A stretch of DNA of 64,000 nt. Origin: Citrobacter braakii. GTDB taxonomy: Bacteria; Pseudomonadota; Gammaproteobacteria; Enterobacterales; Enterobacteriaceae. Position 1 is the first letter of the stretch. Every line of letters starts with the position of its first letter. Shown piece after piece: positions 47,254 to 61,036 of the stretch. The stretch lies in NCBI RefSeq assembly GCF_002075345.1, contig NZ_NAEW01000006.1, positions 124,001 through 188,000 on the forward strand, written 5' to 3'. A model generated the notes under the pieces. The model did not search any database, was not told where the DNA came from, and saw only the letters and a list, made by a program, of their open reading frames with translations. A program made the translations under genes and the position numbers.

Positions 47254-49116
47254 CTATGCTGACGGTTTCACTTCCGGCTCATCGGCGACGTCGCCCGTAT
47301 GCTTACCTTCATCCGTGCCTTGCCAGCCATGGCGTTGAATTAATGATAAGTGCTGACGATCTTCCGCAATAATTTCACTCAGCATTTCGCTGGTGCGTTT
47401 ATATACCGCCGCGCGGGACGTTGCGTCATTTTCCCCTTTCACCATCTCCTCAACCATCAGCGTGTTGAAGCGGCGGAATACATCGGCCCGCTCACGCGCT
47501 TCATAGCGTCCAAGCCCAAGACCTTCCAGTGCCAAACGTCCGGTCTTCAGCGCGCCCTCAAAGGTTTCACGTTCCGGCATCTCCACGCCAGCCTGGCGCA
47601 GGCGGATGTAATGATCCACATCGCGCGCACGGGCAATAATTTGCAGATGCGGGAAATACTGTTTCACCATTTCGGTCAGTTGCAGGCTGGTTTGCGGATC
47701 GTCAATGGCGTTAATAATAACTTCAGCTTTAGCCGCCCCGGCAGACTCCAGCAGATCCATCCGCGTCGCATCGCCATAGAAAACCTTCATGCCGAATTTA
47801 CGCAGCGTTTCGATATGGTCCGGGTCATGATCAAGAACCACCATTTTGACCCCGCTTGACAACAACAGACGACCGGTTATCTGACCAAATCGCCCAAACC
47901 CGGCGATGATCACCCGAGGTTGTTCCTCGTCGATTTCATCTGCTTCCCGCTCTTCACCGGTCGCCGATTTTTCCAGACGCGTCAGAATTACCAGTAAAAT
48001 CGGCGTCGCCGCCATCGACAGCGCCACCGCCAGCGTCAGAGATTTCGCCCAATCAGGATCAAGCACGTTTGCCATTTGCGCCGCGCCAAACACCACGAAG
48101 GCAAACTCACTGCCCTGCCCTAATAACACGGCAAACCATCTGCGCTGCTTGTTCGGCACCTGTAAGGGTTTCGCTATCAGCCACAGCATGACGGTTTTGA
48201 TAACCAGGAAACCGACCAACAGAATGATAATGCGCAAGGGATTATCAATCAGCGTACCAAAGTCGATAGACATCCCGACGCCGATGAAAAACAGTCCCAG
48301 CAGCAGCCCTTTAAATGGCTCGATATCGCTTTCCAGCGCGTGACGATACTCAGAGCTTGCCAGCAGCACGCCAGCCAGGAACGCCCCCATCGCCATCGAC
48401 AGTCCAACCTCTTCCAACAGCAGACCGAAGCCAAAAACGAGGAACAGCGCAACGGCACTGAATACTTCCCGCAGGCCAGAGCGAGCGACAAAACGCAAGG
48501 CCGGACGCGTCACATAACGCCCCAGCAACACCACCAGCACCAGGGCGCTCGCCACTTTAAGGGCGGAGAGCGCAAACGCCCCAAGCGTTGTCGATGCGCC
48601 GCTCGCCGCAAGTAATGGGATCATCGCCACCAGAGGAATAGCGGCGATATCCTGGAACAACAGCACGGCAAACGCGCTGCGTCCCATTTGCGAAACCATC
48701 AGGTTTCGCTCATTCATCGCCTGCATAGCAATAGCCGTGGAGGAAAGCGCCAGCGTCATGCCGATCAGTTCCGCTACCTGCCAGCGAAGGCCGAGGAACA
48801 TACAGAACAAACCAATCAGACCGCCGCATACCACCATCTGCAGCGCACCACCACCGAACACCGAGGCCCGCAGTTTCCACAAACGTTGCGGATCCAGCTC
48901 CAGACCGATGACAAACAGCATCAACACCACGCCAATCTCGGCAAAATGCAGGATTGATTCAGCGTCGGTCACCATCCTCAGACCCCATGGTCCAATAATG
49001 CACCCTGCGATGAGATACCCCAGCACTGATCCTAGCCCCAGTCGCACGGCAATGGGGACAATCAGCGCCGCCGATCCGAGATAAATCAGCGCCTGTATTA
49101 GCGTATGGTTATCCAT
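47254..49116 (-). CDS. kefC: Glutathione-gated potassium/proton antiporter KefC
   Basis: Inner-membrane K+ efflux system that acidifies the cytoplasm and protects against electrophiles. The ATG at 49116 ([20 protein letters not shown]), with GGAGG upstream, gives 620 residues as in E. coli. About twelve CPA2-type membrane helices are followed by an RCK/TrkA-N domain ([17 protein letters not shown]) that binds glutathione and NAD(H). Overlaps its activator gene kefF by 8 bases. Confidence 0.98.
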   Translation of the reverse strand: MDNHTLIQALIYLGSAALIVPIAVRLGLGSVLGYLIAGCIIGPWGLRMVTDAESILHFAEIGVVLMLFVIGLELDPQRLWKLRASVFGGGALQMVVCGGLIGLFCMFLGLRWQVAELIGMTLALSSTAIAMQAMNERNLMVSQMGRSAFAVLLFQDIAAIPLVAMIPLLAASGASTTLGAFALSALKVASALVLVVLLGRYVTRPALRFVARSGLREVFSAVALFLVFGFGLLLEEVGLSMAMGAFLAGVLLASSEYRHALESDIEPFKGLLLGLFFIGVGMSIDFGTLIDNPLRIIILLVGFLVIKTVMLWLIAKPLQVPNKQRRWFAVLLGQGSEFAFVVFGAAQMANVLDPDWAKSLTLAVALSMAATPILLVILTRLEKSATGEEREADEIDEEQPRVIIAGFGRFGQITGRLLLSSGVKMVVLDHDPDHIETLRKFGMKVFYGDATRMDLLESAGAAKAEVIINAIDDPQTSLQLTEMVKQYFPHLQIIARARDVDHYIRLRQAGVEMPERETFEGALKTGRLALEGLGLGRYEARERADVFRRFNTLMVEEMVKGENDATSRAAVYKRTSEMLSEIIAEDRQHLSLIQRHGWQGTDEGKHTGDVADEPEVKPSA

Positions 49117-49639
49117 GATGAACCTCCTGCCACTCCAACAGACGCTGTTTGTAATGACGCGCCTGCGCCTGCAGAGTTTCATCATCACAGATAAACGTAC
49201 AGTGCATCGCAAACGGCGGCAGCCATTTGAGGCCACAGTAGAGCGCCGTTGCCTGTAAGGGCTGGGAAAGCACATCAAATCCGGGATGGGAGCCAATATC
49301 AAAGTGGTTTTCGCCGCCGCCGGTCGTCACTGCCCACAGCAGATGTTTACCGTGGAGCGCTGTCCCGCCGTGGCCATATGCCCAACCGTGTGAAAGGACC
49401 TTATCCATCCACAGCTTGAGTAAGGGAGGTGTGCTATACCATTGCATAGGATGCTGCCAGATAATCAAATCAGCGCGCGCCAGCGCATCCTGTTCAGCGG
49501 CAATATCGATATTGAAGTCGGGGTAGAGCTGGTAGAGCGAGCGGATCTCCACGCCCTCCAGCGTCCTTGCCTGTTCAAGCATCCGCTTATTCGCATGCGA
49601 GTGCTGCGGATAGGGATGCGCATAAATGATGAGGATCAT
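49109..49639 (-). CDS. kefF: KefC ancillary flavoprotein KefF
   Basis: FMN-binding quinone oxidoreductase required for full KefC activity. 176 residues with the flavodoxin-like start [20 protein letters not shown] and the FMN-loop [18 protein letters not shown]. It is the first gene of kefF-kefC, overlapping kefC by 8 bases. Confidence 0.97.
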   Translation of the reverse strand: MILIIYAHPYPQHSHANKRMLEQARTLEGVEIRSLYQLYPDFNIDIAAEQDALARADLIIWQHPMQWYSTPPLLKLWMDKVLSHGWAYGHGGTALHGKHLLWAVTTGGGENHFDIGSHPGFDVLSQPLQATALYCGLKWLPPFAMHCTFICDDETLQAQARHYKQRLLEWQEVHHG

Positions 49640-49742
49640 GATTAGCCTGTTTCACTGCATTATTGTAATAACAGTGAGTTTAGTCAGTTAATCCGCAGGC
49701 TAACAGTCAATATTATTGAGTGGTTGAATGGAGAAAACTGAA

Positions 49743-49976
49743 CTAGTTATCCAGTTCGCTCATATCTTTAACCTGATCGCGGTTAATTTGTTCCGTCTTA
49801 CCCGTTTGCGCATTTTTGTACGACACCAGGCCTGTATCATCATCGACTTGCGGTTTGCCGTCGGTCACGATTGTTTTGCCATCGGTCGTTTTAACCGCCT
49901 GGTTCGAGGAGCAACCGGCTACGGTGAACAGTGCTGCTGCGGTAAAAATAGAGGTGATCAGAATATGTTTTTGCAT
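49743..49976 (-). CDS. Small YgdI/YgdR-family (DUF903) lipoprotein
   Basis: 77-residue predicted lipoprotein. The signal peptide MQKHILITSIFTAAALFTVA ends in the lipobox VAGC, so the mature form would be lipidated at Cys21. The 55-residue remainder (SSNQAVKTTDGKTIVTDGKP, then QVDDDTGLVSYKNAQTGKTE) resembles the small SH3-like DUF903 proteins YgdI and YgdR of E. coli. No paralogue sits at this position in K-12 as I recall it. Its role is unknown. GGGAGAAC precedes the ATG. Confidence 0.85.
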   Translation of the reverse strand: MQKHILITSIFTAAALFTVAGCSSNQAVKTTDGKTIVTDGKPQVDDDTGLVSYKNAQTGKTEQINRDQVKDMSELDN

Positions 49977-50066
49977 GGTGTTCTCCCTGCTTTTCAGTCG
50001 TTTTCAGTGATATACCCGTTAACTGTAGGCTAACTGACTGAGTTGCAGGGAAAATACAGAACACTC

Positions 50067-51410
50067 CTAATAACCCGCCCTGGTCACGGGTTTACTGCGG
50101 ATCGTCATTTGGCTGGTTTGCGCCAGCGTCAGACCTCGCGTTTCCGGGGCGAAAGCGATGGACACGAGCAGGCCGATCAGCGAAATGCCCGCCCCCATCA
50201 GCATGACATTACTGATCCCGTATTTGGTGATGAACACCGGCAGCGCCCAGGTTGAAACAATGGTGCCGATACGGCTTAAGGACATAATCACCCCGACGGC
50301 AGACGCACGAATATCGGTGGGAAACAGTTCGTTAGGGTATAGCCATTGCAGGTTTCCTGGTCCCCCAGAGAAAAATGCGTATACGGCAAACGCCAGCACC
50401 ACCAGCCACGCGCCCATATCAGGGATTAACCCCAGCACGGCCAGCGCCAGCGTCATCATAATGAAGCTGCCAATTAACAGCGGTCGTCGGCCCGCGCTAT
50501 TAAGCCAGAACATGGGAGGAATGCATCCCAACATAAAGCACAAGCTGATTACCACATTTCCCAACGCGGCGCTTTTCCCGGCACCAAGCCCCAGTAGCCC
50601 CACAATCTGCGGACCAAAGGTATAAATGGCAAACATCGGGATCACCTGACAAGTCCAGATAGCGGCGACAAACAGTACAAACGGGAAATGACGGCGATTA
50701 AATAGCTGAAGAAAGCGCGTCTCCTGCGGCGCTTCTTCGTCGAACACCACCGGTTCGCCGAACAGTTTGATCATCATCTCCTCACATTCTTTCACCCGAC
50801 CTTTACGCAGCAGCCAGCGCGGCGATTCAGGAAGATCGAAACGCCCAATCAGGATCAAAATACAGGGGATCACCGCGCTGCCCAACATCCAGCGCCATCC
50901 GCCCTCAACATCATACAACCAGTAGCCGACCAGATCGGCACAGGTGGCGCCGACATACCACATAGCGGCGATAAAACCGATGGAGAAAGCGCGTTGGCGG
51001 GTATTGGAGAACTCAGTGATCATCGAGGTGGCGATCGGGTAGTCGGCACCAATCACAATACCGATCAGCACGCGCATTACCAACAGCTCAACGGGCGAGG
51101 AGACAAACATGGTTGCCGCCGATATCACGCCAATGGCGATAATATCGATAATGAACATTTTGCGCCGCCCGACCTTGTCGGAAATGTAGCCAAACAGCGA
51201 CGTCCCCACAAACAGCCCCGCGAGCGTACCGGCGCCCAGCAGACCAATCCACTGCGCATCCAGTTTCAATGCTGGCGTGAGCTGTTCCAATGCCACGCCA
51301 ATCATCACCAGCACATAACCATCCAGAAACGGCCCACCGCTTCCCCACAGCATTATCCGGCGGTGAATAGAGGTGAATTTGATGTCATCAAAGTTCCTGG
51401 GCTGCTGCAT
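50067..51410 (-). CDS. yaaU: MFS transporter YaaU
   Basis: Major-facilitator sugar-porter-like protein of unknown substrate, 447 residues (E. coli 443). Twelve hydrophobic segments, the DKVGRRK loop between helices 2 and 3 and the PESPRWLLRKGR motif after helix 6 are typical of the sugar-porter subfamily. It lies between the kef and fix loci, as in E. coli; a carnitine-related role has been suggested only from location. Confidence 0.94.
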   Translation of the reverse strand: MQQPRNFDDIKFTSIHRRIMLWGSGGPFLDGYVLVMIGVALEQLTPALKLDAQWIGLLGAGTLAGLFVGTSLFGYISDKVGRRKMFIIDIIAIGVISAATMFVSSPVELLVMRVLIGIVIGADYPIATSMITEFSNTRQRAFSIGFIAAMWYVGATCADLVGYWLYDVEGGWRWMLGSAVIPCILILIGRFDLPESPRWLLRKGRVKECEEMMIKLFGEPVVFDEEAPQETRFLQLFNRRHFPFVLFVAAIWTCQVIPMFAIYTFGPQIVGLLGLGAGKSAALGNVVISLCFMLGCIPPMFWLNSAGRRPLLIGSFIMMTLALAVLGLIPDMGAWLVVLAFAVYAFFSGGPGNLQWLYPNELFPTDIRASAVGVIMSLSRIGTIVSTWALPVFITKYGISNVMLMGAGISLIGLLVSIAFAPETRGLTLAQTSQMTIRSKPVTRAGY

Positions 51411-51439
51411 GGTTATGTCCTGTTTTATTTTAACTTAAT

Positions 51440-51513
51440 GCCTGATGACGTTACGCTTATCAGGCCTACGCATTGTTCCTGTAGGCCGGATAAGGCGAAG
51501 CCGCCATCCGGCA
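51440..51513. repeat. BIME (two REP units) between fixX and yaaU
   Basis: GCCTGATGACG...CTTATCAGGC (51440-51469) and GCCGGATAAGGCG...CGCCATCCGGC (51484-51512). It lies between two genes on the same strand, 7 bases after the fixX stop, and so may mark the 3' end of the fix message. Confidence 0.9.
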
Positions 51514-51519
51514 CCAGGT

Positions 51520-51807
51520 TTAGCCGTAGCGGAACTCCACGCCAAACGTCCCACGCGGGTATTCCCATTTTTCCAGCGCTGTATCCAGCCCGAGAATGCG
51601 GCACGTTCCGCATTCCAGGCATCCGGCATAATCAAAACGTACGCTACCGTCATCCTGCTTTTTATACAGGCCAGCCGGACAGGCCTTAATCAGCACCTCC
51701 AGCACCTGTTTATCAGGATCGGTTTTGAGAATGATATGCGGACTGTCTTCATCCACATTGAACTTATTGACGCCCAGTTTGACGTCCACGTTGACGGGAG
51801 ATGTCAT
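51520..51807 (-). CDS. fixX: Ferredoxin-like protein FixX
   Basis: 95-residue ferredoxin-like partner of FixC that likely feeds electrons on from the electron-transfer flavoprotein. One cysteine lies in ACPAGLYKK and a cluster CLECGTC follows, enough for a single 4Fe-4S centre. Its ATG overlaps the fixC stop by 4 bases. Confidence 0.96.
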   Translation of the reverse strand: MTSPVNVDVKLGVNKFNVDEDSPHIILKTDPDKQVLEVLIKACPAGLYKKQDDGSVRFDYAGCLECGTCRILGLDTALEKWEYPRGTFGVEFRYG

Positions 51808-53090
51808 AATACGGTCACTCCTTTCAGGCCATCTTTCATCAGGTTGATGAAGCCCACTTTCTTCGCATGGCGTAGGATTTTTTTACGCATTGGCACCGGT
51901 GCCGAACCATCCACGGTGAACAGGTCGCGCGCAATACTGACCGCCATTTCCGGATAAGCGGTAAACATGCGTGGGTTATCAAGAAAAGCGGGTAGCTTTT
52001 GATACATGCGCATATCGCGCATCGGGCCTTCGTCCAGATGCTGACGGTATTCCTCCAGCGACTGCTTGCTAAAATCGTCGCGCTTCATTGCGGAAAGCAC
52101 CGTTTTCGCCGCCGCTTCACCTGCGGATATGGCGAGATCCATACCGCGAATGGTAAAGCCGAGGTTCATACACATTCCAGCAGCGTCACCAGCAATCAAT
52201 ACGCCGTCCCCCACCAGTTCTGGCTGCATGTTGATACCGGCTTCCGGTACGACGTGCGCGGCATATTCCACCAGCTTGCCACCGGCGATCAGCGGGGCAA
52301 CCGCCGGATGCTGTTTGAAATCTTCCAGCATTTGCGGAACCGATTTTTTCGCATCTTTCAGATGATGAAGGCCGCAGACCAGTCCCAGAGAAAGGGTCGT
52401 TTCATTCGTATAGAGAAAGCCACCGCCCATCAACCCATCGGTGGGCGATCCGGCAAACAGACAGGCAGCCCCTTCGTTCCCTTGTAACTGGAAACGATCT
52501 TCAATTACCGATTTCGGCAACTCGATCAGCTCTTTTACGCCGACGGCAACATGCGATGCCTCGACGCGCTTTGCCATACCCAACTTTTCAGCCAACAGAG
52601 AATTCACTCCGTCGGCAAGGATCACCACTTTGGCTTCCAGAATATCGCCATCGGCTTCCACGCCCACGACTGTGCCCTCGCGCTGCACAACGTTATCCAC
52701 GCGGATACCGGTGATGAGCTGAGCGCCCGCCTCTTCGGCCTGCTCCATCAGCCAGGCGTCAAATTTACTGCGTAAGACAGAGTAAGAAACCTGCGACGAT
52801 TTGGCGTCTTCGCCGTTGCAATAGTCGATGGTCATCGCCCCTTTGTCGGTCATAAAGGCGAGTTTTTCGTGGGTGATGATGCGTTCAATGGGGGCCTGCT
52901 CAGCAAAACCGGGAATGATATTCTCCAGGCTATGCGCATACATGCGCCCACCGGTGACATTCTTCGCGCCAGCAGAATTGCCGCGCTCGATAACCAGCAC
53001 CTGTGCGCCCTCCCGAGCCAGCACCAGCGCCGCAACCGAACCCGCCAGACCTGCACCCACGATGATGGCATCAAAGATATCTTCGGACAT
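51804..53090 (-). CDS. fixC: FAD-dependent ETF-quinone oxidoreductase-like protein FixC
   Basis: 428-residue flavoprotein with an N-terminal Rossmann motif (IIVGAGLAGSVAAL) and the later GDAAGMCMNLGFTIRGMD FAD segment. It is related to ETF-ubiquinone oxidoreductase and, with FixABX, is thought to drive electrons to CaiA during carnitine reduction. The 49-base gap to fixB contains a hairpin. Confidence 0.97.
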   Translation of the reverse strand: MSEDIFDAIIVGAGLAGSVAALVLAREGAQVLVIERGNSAGAKNVTGGRMYAHSLENIIPGFAEQAPIERIITHEKLAFMTDKGAMTIDYCNGEDAKSSQVSYSVLRSKFDAWLMEQAEEAGAQLITGIRVDNVVQREGTVVGVEADGDILEAKVVILADGVNSLLAEKLGMAKRVEASHVAVGVKELIELPKSVIEDRFQLQGNEGAACLFAGSPTDGLMGGGFLYTNETTLSLGLVCGLHHLKDAKKSVPQMLEDFKQHPAVAPLIAGGKLVEYAAHVVPEAGINMQPELVGDGVLIAGDAAGMCMNLGFTIRGMDLAISAGEAAAKTVLSAMKRDDFSKQSLEEYRQHLDEGPMRDMRMYQKLPAFLDNPRMFTAYPEMAVSIARDLFTVDGSAPVPMRKKILRHAKKVGFINLMKDGLKGVTVL

Positions 53091-53106
53091 ACGTACTCCT
53101 GTCAGC

Positions 53107-53130
53107 GGCAGGACACCTTCGCATCCTGCC
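53107..53130 (-). repeat. Hairpin between fixB and fixC
   Basis: GGCAGGA (53107-53113) pairs with TCCTGCC (53124-53130) around ten bases, in the fixB-fixC gap. No T-run follows, so it is more likely an mRNA-stability or processing element than a terminator. Confidence 0.5.
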
Positions 53131-53139
53131 CGAAATGGT

Positions 53140-54081
53140 TTAACGCGCTAAAGCAGCCGTCAGCGCAGGCAGGATCTTCAGTGCATCGCCAACGATGCCA
53201 AAATCCGCATACTGGAAAATCGGCGCATTTTTATCTTTGTTGATGGCGAAAATCGTCTGCGCGCCGTTGGCGCCGACCATATGTTGGATCTGCCCGGAGA
53301 TCCCCACGGCCAGATACAGTTCCGGCTTGAGCATCAGGTTGGAGATGCCGACGTAGCGTTCGTGCTCCATCCACTTCTCGTTTTCCGCCACCGGACGGGA
53401 GCACGCCAGCTCGGCACCAATCGTCTGGCACAGCGCCTCCGCCAGCGAGATATTTTCTTTGCTGCCGATCCCGCGTCCCACGCTGACCACCAGACGGGCT
53501 TTGTCGAGGTCGACGCTGTTGCTCTGACGTGCCTGAGTTGCCGTACGAGTAACGGCTACAGCCGGAGCCTGCCATGATACGGTGTGCACCTCGCTACTGC
53601 GGGCGGTATCCGGTTGCTGCGCGTCAAACGTTCCACTGCTTAGCGTTATCACGGCGAACGGTGAAGCGATTGTTTCTGCCCCCATCGCCAGGCCGCCGTA
53701 GACCATATGTTTTACCGCCGCTTTTCCGTCCTGCACGGCGACTGCACTGGCGTCATTTGAGACCGCTGCCGACAAGCGAAAACCCAGTTTTGCCGCTAAC
53801 AGCTTGCCGCGACGCGTATTTGGCAGCAGCACCGCCCCGCCCTCGCTGTGCTGACGAATAGTTTCGGCCATCACATCAGCGTAGTCTTCGACCATACGGT
53901 CATCTGGTTTACCGCTGAGTAACCAGACATCATCTGCGCCTAAATGGCATGCCGTCGCGCAGTCCGCTTCACTCAGCACAAACGTGTTAACTTTTTCACC
54001 TAAAGCCTGCGCACCATTCATCAGTTCCGGCAGACGAGAAGGGGTATCGCTGAATACCCAGATACTGGAAAATTTGTTCAT
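53140..54081 (-). CDS. fixB: Electron-transfer flavoprotein alpha-type subunit FixB
   Basis: 313 residues. The N-terminal half is ETF-like; the C-terminal half holds the FAD-binding region [20 protein letters not shown] and the [18 protein letters not shown] segment typical of ETF alpha. Pairs with FixA. Gap to fixA is 15 bases. Confidence 0.97.
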   Translation of the reverse strand: MNKFSSIWVFSDTPSRLPELMNGAQALGEKVNTFVLSEADCATACHLGADDVWLLSGKPDDRMVEDYADVMAETIRQHSEGGAVLLPNTRRGKLLAAKLGFRLSAAVSNDASAVAVQDGKAAVKHMVYGGLAMGAETIASPFAVITLSSGTFDAQQPDTARSSEVHTVSWQAPAVAVTRTATQARQSNSVDLDKARLVVSVGRGIGSKENISLAEALCQTIGAELACSRPVAENEKWMEHERYVGISNLMLKPELYLAVGISGQIQHMVGANGAQTIFAINKDKNAPIFQYADFGIVGDALKILPALTAALAR

Positions 54082-54096
54082 AACATCCCCTGATAA

Positions 54097-54867
54097 TTAA
54101 ATGATTTTGCGAAGATTCTCGACAAATGCGGCAATCTGTTCTTCACCGTCACCTTCAATTACAACGCGCTGACGCTCGCGCTGCTTCGGTGCAGCAACGT
54201 GTTGTTCGGAATATGCCTGCGCGCTGTTCAGGCCAATGTCTGCCGGCGACCAGACCTGAACCGTTTTTTTCGCCGCGCCAAGAATGGCTTTCATCGAAGG
54301 GATTTGTGGGGTATTGATGTCCGTTGAGACCGCGATCACCGCCGGAAGCGGAATGCTCAGAGTTTCGACTTCATCTTCCAGTTCACGCTCTACCGTCAAA
54401 GTGCTGTCAGTAAGAGAGAGGATTTTACTCACGCCGTTAATCGCCGGAATGTTCAGCGCTTCGCCCACCAGCAGACCAACCTGCTGAGCATAAAGATCGG
54501 AAGAACCGTCACCGCAAATAAGCAGATCGAAACCTGCTTTTTGCGCGGCGGCAGCCAGCGCGCTGGCAGTTTGTTGTGGCAGCGCCTGCTCAAATTGCTC
54601 GTCAATAACAACAATCAGTTCATCTGGGCCACGGGAAAGCACATCTTTTCGCCCTTTTGCATTGGTCAGCGCTTTGCCGCCGACGCTCATGGCCACAACC
54701 AGGGCCTCTCCTGACTGTTGTTTCAACTGACAAGCCGCTTCGATCGCATTCAGATCATACTGGCTTATTTTGCCATCCGCTTTGCTGAAATCGAGTGAAC
54801 CATCAGCATTATTAATCGCAATATCCTGTTCATCAGGTACGCATTTGTAGCAAGTAATTATCTTCAT
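54097..54867 (-). CDS. fixA: Electron-transfer flavoprotein beta-type subunit FixA
   Basis: First gene of fixABCX. The ATG at 54867 ([20 protein letters not shown]) with GGAG upstream gives 256 residues, the E. coli length; a frame start at 54885 is six residues longer with no match. ETF-beta AMP-binding-like region ([20 protein letters not shown]) is present. Transcribed away from caiT across the shared regulatory region. Confidence 0.97.
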   Translation of the reverse strand: MKIITCYKCVPDEQDIAINNADGSLDFSKADGKISQYDLNAIEAACQLKQQSGEALVVAMSVGGKALTNAKGRKDVLSRGPDELIVVIDEQFEQALPQQTASALAAAAQKAGFDLLICGDGSSDLYAQQVGLLVGEALNIPAINGVSKILSLTDSTLTVERELEDEVETLSIPLPAVIAVSTDINTPQIPSMKAILGAAKKTVQVWSPADIGLNSAQAYSEQHVAAPKQRERQRVVIEGDGEEQIAAFVENLRKII

Positions 54868-54961
54868 TGCATCTCCAGAAATCATGAAGGAAACGTATTT
54901 ATATCGGCAGTGTTAAATACAGATATCACGCTCTTTAATTCGGAAATAAAACCTTAATCAC

Positions 54962-55088
54962 CAATATTGAAAATGTCACACATTGAAATTCGTAACTTTC
55001 AATAGTGTTATGCACCTCACCAATATTGAAAGAATCACGTCAAATATGAAAATTTTCAATATTGTCTGCGGGTTCAACAATATTGAAC
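54962..55088. promoter_or_regulatory. CaiF-type operators in the fix-cai divergent region
   Basis: Two inverted repeats of 11-bp half-sites, each separated by exactly 13 bases: TTTCAATAGTG (54997-55007) with CAATATTGAAA (55021-55031), and TTTCAATATTG (55054-55064) with CAATATTGAAC (55078-55088). This matches the published description of CaiF sites in E. coli (paired 11-bp half-sites, 13-bp spacer). A further perfect half-site CAATATTGAAA (54962-54972) and a weaker CACATTGAAAT (54979-54989) lie on the fixA side without a partner. Confidence 0.85.
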
Positions 55089-56866
<1,778 letters not shown>

Positions 56867-56900
56867 TTCTAATTAACCCAATTGATCAAGAGGCTGAAAG

Positions 56901-58043
56901 ATGGATTTCAACTTAAATGACGAGCAGGAGCTGTTTGTCGCCGGTATTCGTGAATTGATGGCCAGTGAGAACTGGGAAGCTTATTTTGCCGAGTGCGATC
57001 GTGACAGCGTCTACCCTGAGCGTTTTGTAAAAGCGCTGGCGGATATGGGCATTGATAGTCTGTTGATCCCGGAAGAACACGGTGGTCTGGAAGCGGGTTT
57101 TGTTACCGTCGCTGCCGTCTGGATGGAGCTGGGTCGTCTTGGTGCGCCAACTTACGTGTTGTACCAATTGCCGGGCGGTTTTAACACTTTTCTGCGTGAA
57201 GGTACCCAAGAGCAGATTGATAAAATCATGGCATTCCAGGGCACCGGTAAGCAGATGTGGAACTCAGCCATCACCGAACCGGGAGCGGGATCGGATGTTG
57301 GCAGCCTGAAAACCACTTATACACGTAAAAATGGTAAGGTTTATCTTAATGGCAGTAAGTGCTTTATCACCAGTAGCGCCTATACCCCGTACATCGTGGT
57401 TATGGCGAGAGATGGTGCATCGCCGGATAAACCTGTTTACACCGAGTGGTTCGTTGACATGAGCAAAGCGGGTATCAAGGTCAACAAGCTGGAGAAACTC
57501 GGTCTGCGCATGGATAGCTGCTGTGAAATCACCTTTGACGACGTTGAACTGGACGAGAAAGACATGTTCGGTCGGGAAGGTAATGGTTTCAACCGCGTGA
57601 AAGAAGAGTTCGATCATGAACGTTTCCTCGTCGCGCTGACCAACTACGGTACGGCAATGTGCGCTTTTGAAGACGCCGCGCGCTACGCCAATCAGCGCGT
57701 GCAGTTTGGCGAAACGATCGGCCGCTTCCAGCTGATTCAGGAGAAGTTCGCGCATATGGCGATCAAACTGAATTCCATGAAAAACATGCTGCTTGAAGCG
57801 GCATGGAAAGCGGATAACGGCACCATTACTTCGGGCGATGCGGCAATGTGCAAATACTTCTGCGCCAACGCTTCGTTTGAAGTGGTCGATACCGCCATGC
57901 AGGTGCTGGGGGGTGTAGGTATCGCGGGTAACCATCGCATCACGCGTTTCTGGCGCGATCTGCGCGTTGACCGTGTTTCTGGTGGCTCTGATGAAATGCA
58001 GATCCTGACGTTGGGTCGTGCGGTACTCAAGCAATACCGCTAA
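56901..58043 (+). CDS. caiA: Crotonobetainyl-CoA reductase CaiA
   Basis: Acyl-CoA-dehydrogenase-family flavoprotein that reduces crotonobetainyl-CoA to gamma-butyrobetainyl-CoA in anaerobic carnitine respiration, with electrons probably from FixABCX. 380 residues, standard length. FAD-site segments [19 protein letters not shown] and [20 protein letters not shown] and the C-terminal [14 protein letters not shown] are seen. A BIME separates it from caiB. Confidence 0.98.
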   Translation: MDFNLNDEQELFVAGIRELMASENWEAYFAECDRDSVYPERFVKALADMGIDSLLIPEEHGGLEAGFVTVAAVWMELGRLGAPTYVLYQLPGGFNTFLREGTQEQIDKIMAFQGTGKQMWNSAITEPGAGSDVGSLKTTYTRKNGKVYLNGSKCFITSSAYTPYIVVMARDGASPDKPVYTEWFVDMSKAGIKVNKLEKLGLRMDSCCEITFDDVELDEKDMFGREGNGFNRVKEEFDHERFLVALTNYGTAMCAFEDAARYANQRVQFGETIGRFQLIQEKFAHMAIKLNSMKNMLLEAAWKADNGTITSGDAAMCKYFCANASFEVVDTAMQVLGGVGIAGNHRITRFWRDLRVDRVSGGSDEMQILTLGRAVLKQYR

Positions 58044-59366
<1,323 letters not shown>

Positions 59367-59373
59367 ACGCGAC

Positions 59374-59399
59374 GCGCTGACCCGCTGGTTGGTTAGCGC
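59374..59399 (+). repeat. Hairpin between caiB and caiC
   Basis: GCGCTGACC (59374-59382) pairs with GGTTAGCGC (59391-59399), nine pairs with one G-U in RNA, around an 8-base loop, starting 7 bases after the caiB stop. No T-run, so not a simple terminator. Confidence 0.6.
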
Positions 59400-59428
59400 T
59401 CACGCCTGATTTCAGTGGATAAAGCATT

Positions 59429-60982
59429 ATGGATATCGTTGGCGGACAAAACTTACGTCAGATGTGGGACGACCTGGCCGGGGTGTACGGAGATAAAACG
59501 GCGTTAATTTTCGAATCCTGCGAAGGAATCGTTCGGCAGTATAGCTATGCCTCGCTCAATGAAGAGATAAACCGCACGGCGAACCTTTTCCATTCCTTAG
59601 GGATCCGCAAGGGCGACAAGGTCGCATTGCATCTGGATAACTGTCCGGAATTTATCTTTTGCTGGTTTGGACTGGCAAAAATTGGCGCCATTATGGTGCC
59701 GATTAATGCCCGCTTGCTGGGCGAAGAGAGCGCCTGGATCCTGCAAAACAGCCAGGTGAGCCTGCTGGTCACCAGTGCCGAGTTTTATCCTATGTACCGG
59801 CAGATACGGCTGGAAAATACCACTCCGCTAAATCATATCTGTCTGATTGGCGAGCAGCTTCCGGTTGACGACGGCGTGAGCCACTTTACCCAACTGCAAG
59901 CCCGCCAGTCGACTAATCTGTGCTATACGCCTGCGTTATCCACTGACGATACGGCGGAAATTCTGTTTACCTCAGGCACCACCTCGCGGCCTAAAGGGGT
60001 GGTGATTACCCACTACAACCTGCGCTTTGCGGGCTACTACACCTCCTGGCAAATCGCTCTGCGCGATGATGACGTCTATATGACGGTGATGCCCGCTTTT
60101 CATATCGACTGTCAGTGTACGGCTGCCATGGCTGCCTTCTCCGCAGGCAGCACCTTTGTGCTGGTGGAGAAGTACAGCGCCAGGGCGTTCTGGGATCAGG
60201 TGCGTAGATATCAGGCGACGGTCACCGAATGCATCCCGATGATGATCAGAACGCTGATGGTCCAACCCGCAGCCCCAACGGACAGACAGCATCACCTGCG
60301 CGAAGTGATGTTCTATCTCAATTTATCCGAACAGGAAAAAGATGCCTTTATCGAACGCTTTGGCGTCAGACTGCTGACCTCCTACGGTATGACCGAAACC
60401 ATCGTGGGCATTATTGGCGATCGCCCCGGGGACAAACGGCGCTGGCCCTCTATTGGTCGCGTGGGTTTTAGCTATGAAGCCGAAATCCGTGACGATCACA
60501 ACCGTCCCCTGCCCGCAGGAGAAATTGGCGAAATCTGCATTAAAGGCGTGCCGGGAAAAACAATCTTCAAAGAGTACTACGCGCAACCCGACGCTACTGC
60601 CAAAGCGCTGGAACCTGAAGGGTGGTTACATACCGGTGATTCGGGTTACCAGGATGCGGACGGTTTTTTTTATTTCGTCGACAGACGCTGCAACATGATT
60701 AAACGCGGTGGGGAAAATGTCTCCTGCGTCGAGCTGGAAAATATTATTTCTGCGCATCCGAAAATTCAGGACATTGTGGTTGTCGGTATTAAAGACTCGA
60801 TCCGTGATGAAGCCATTAAAGCTTTTGTCGTCCTTAATGAGGGTGAAACATTAAGCGAAGCTGAGTTCTTCAGCTTCTGCGAAAACAATATGGCGAAATT
60901 CAAGGTTCCTTCTTTTATGGAGATAAGAACCGACCTGCCGCGCAATTGTTCAGGAAAAATAATCAAAAAAAATCTGAAATAA
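59429..60982 (+). CDS. caiC: Crotonobetaine/carnitine--CoA ligase CaiC
   Basis: ATP-dependent acyl-CoA synthetase that primes the pathway by activating carnitine, crotonobetaine or gamma-butyrobetaine. 517 residues, matching E. coli. AMP-binding motifs: [43 protein letters not shown] and the C-terminal catalytic lysine in NCSGKIIKK. The start [20 protein letters not shown] matches the family; the upstream GTGGAT is a modest ribosome-binding site. Confidence 0.97.
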   Translation: MDIVGGQNLRQMWDDLAGVYGDKTALIFESCEGIVRQYSYASLNEEINRTANLFHSLGIRKGDKVALHLDNCPEFIFCWFGLAKIGAIMVPINARLLGEESAWILQNSQVSLLVTSAEFYPMYRQIRLENTTPLNHICLIGEQLPVDDGVSHFTQLQARQSTNLCYTPALSTDDTAEILFTSGTTSRPKGVVITHYNLRFAGYYTSWQIALRDDDVYMTVMPAFHIDCQCTAAMAAFSAGSTFVLVEKYSARAFWDQVRRYQATVTECIPMMIRTLMVQPAAPTDRQHHLREVMFYLNLSEQEKDAFIERFGVRLLTSYGMTETIVGIIGDRPGDKRRWPSIGRVGFSYEAEIRDDHNRPLPAGEIGEICIKGVPGKTIFKEYYAQPDATAKALEPEGWLHTGDSGYQDADGFFYFVDRRCNMIKRGGENVSCVELENIISAHPKIQDIVVVGIKDSIRDEAIKAFVVLNEGETLSEAEFFSFCENNMAKFKVPSFMEIRTDLPRNCSGKIIKKNLK

Positions 60983-60987
60983 CCCTT

Positions 60988-61010
60988 CCGGTCGGAATTC
61001 CTCCGGCCGG
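60988..61010 (+). repeat. Hairpin between caiC and caiD
   Basis: CCGGTCGG (60988-60995) pairs with CCGGCCGG (61003-61010), eight pairs with one G-U, around a 7-base loop, 5 bases after the caiC stop. GC-rich and stable, with no T-run. Confidence 0.6.
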
Positions 61011-61036
61011 GAAATCTAATTATCTGGAGATGAACT

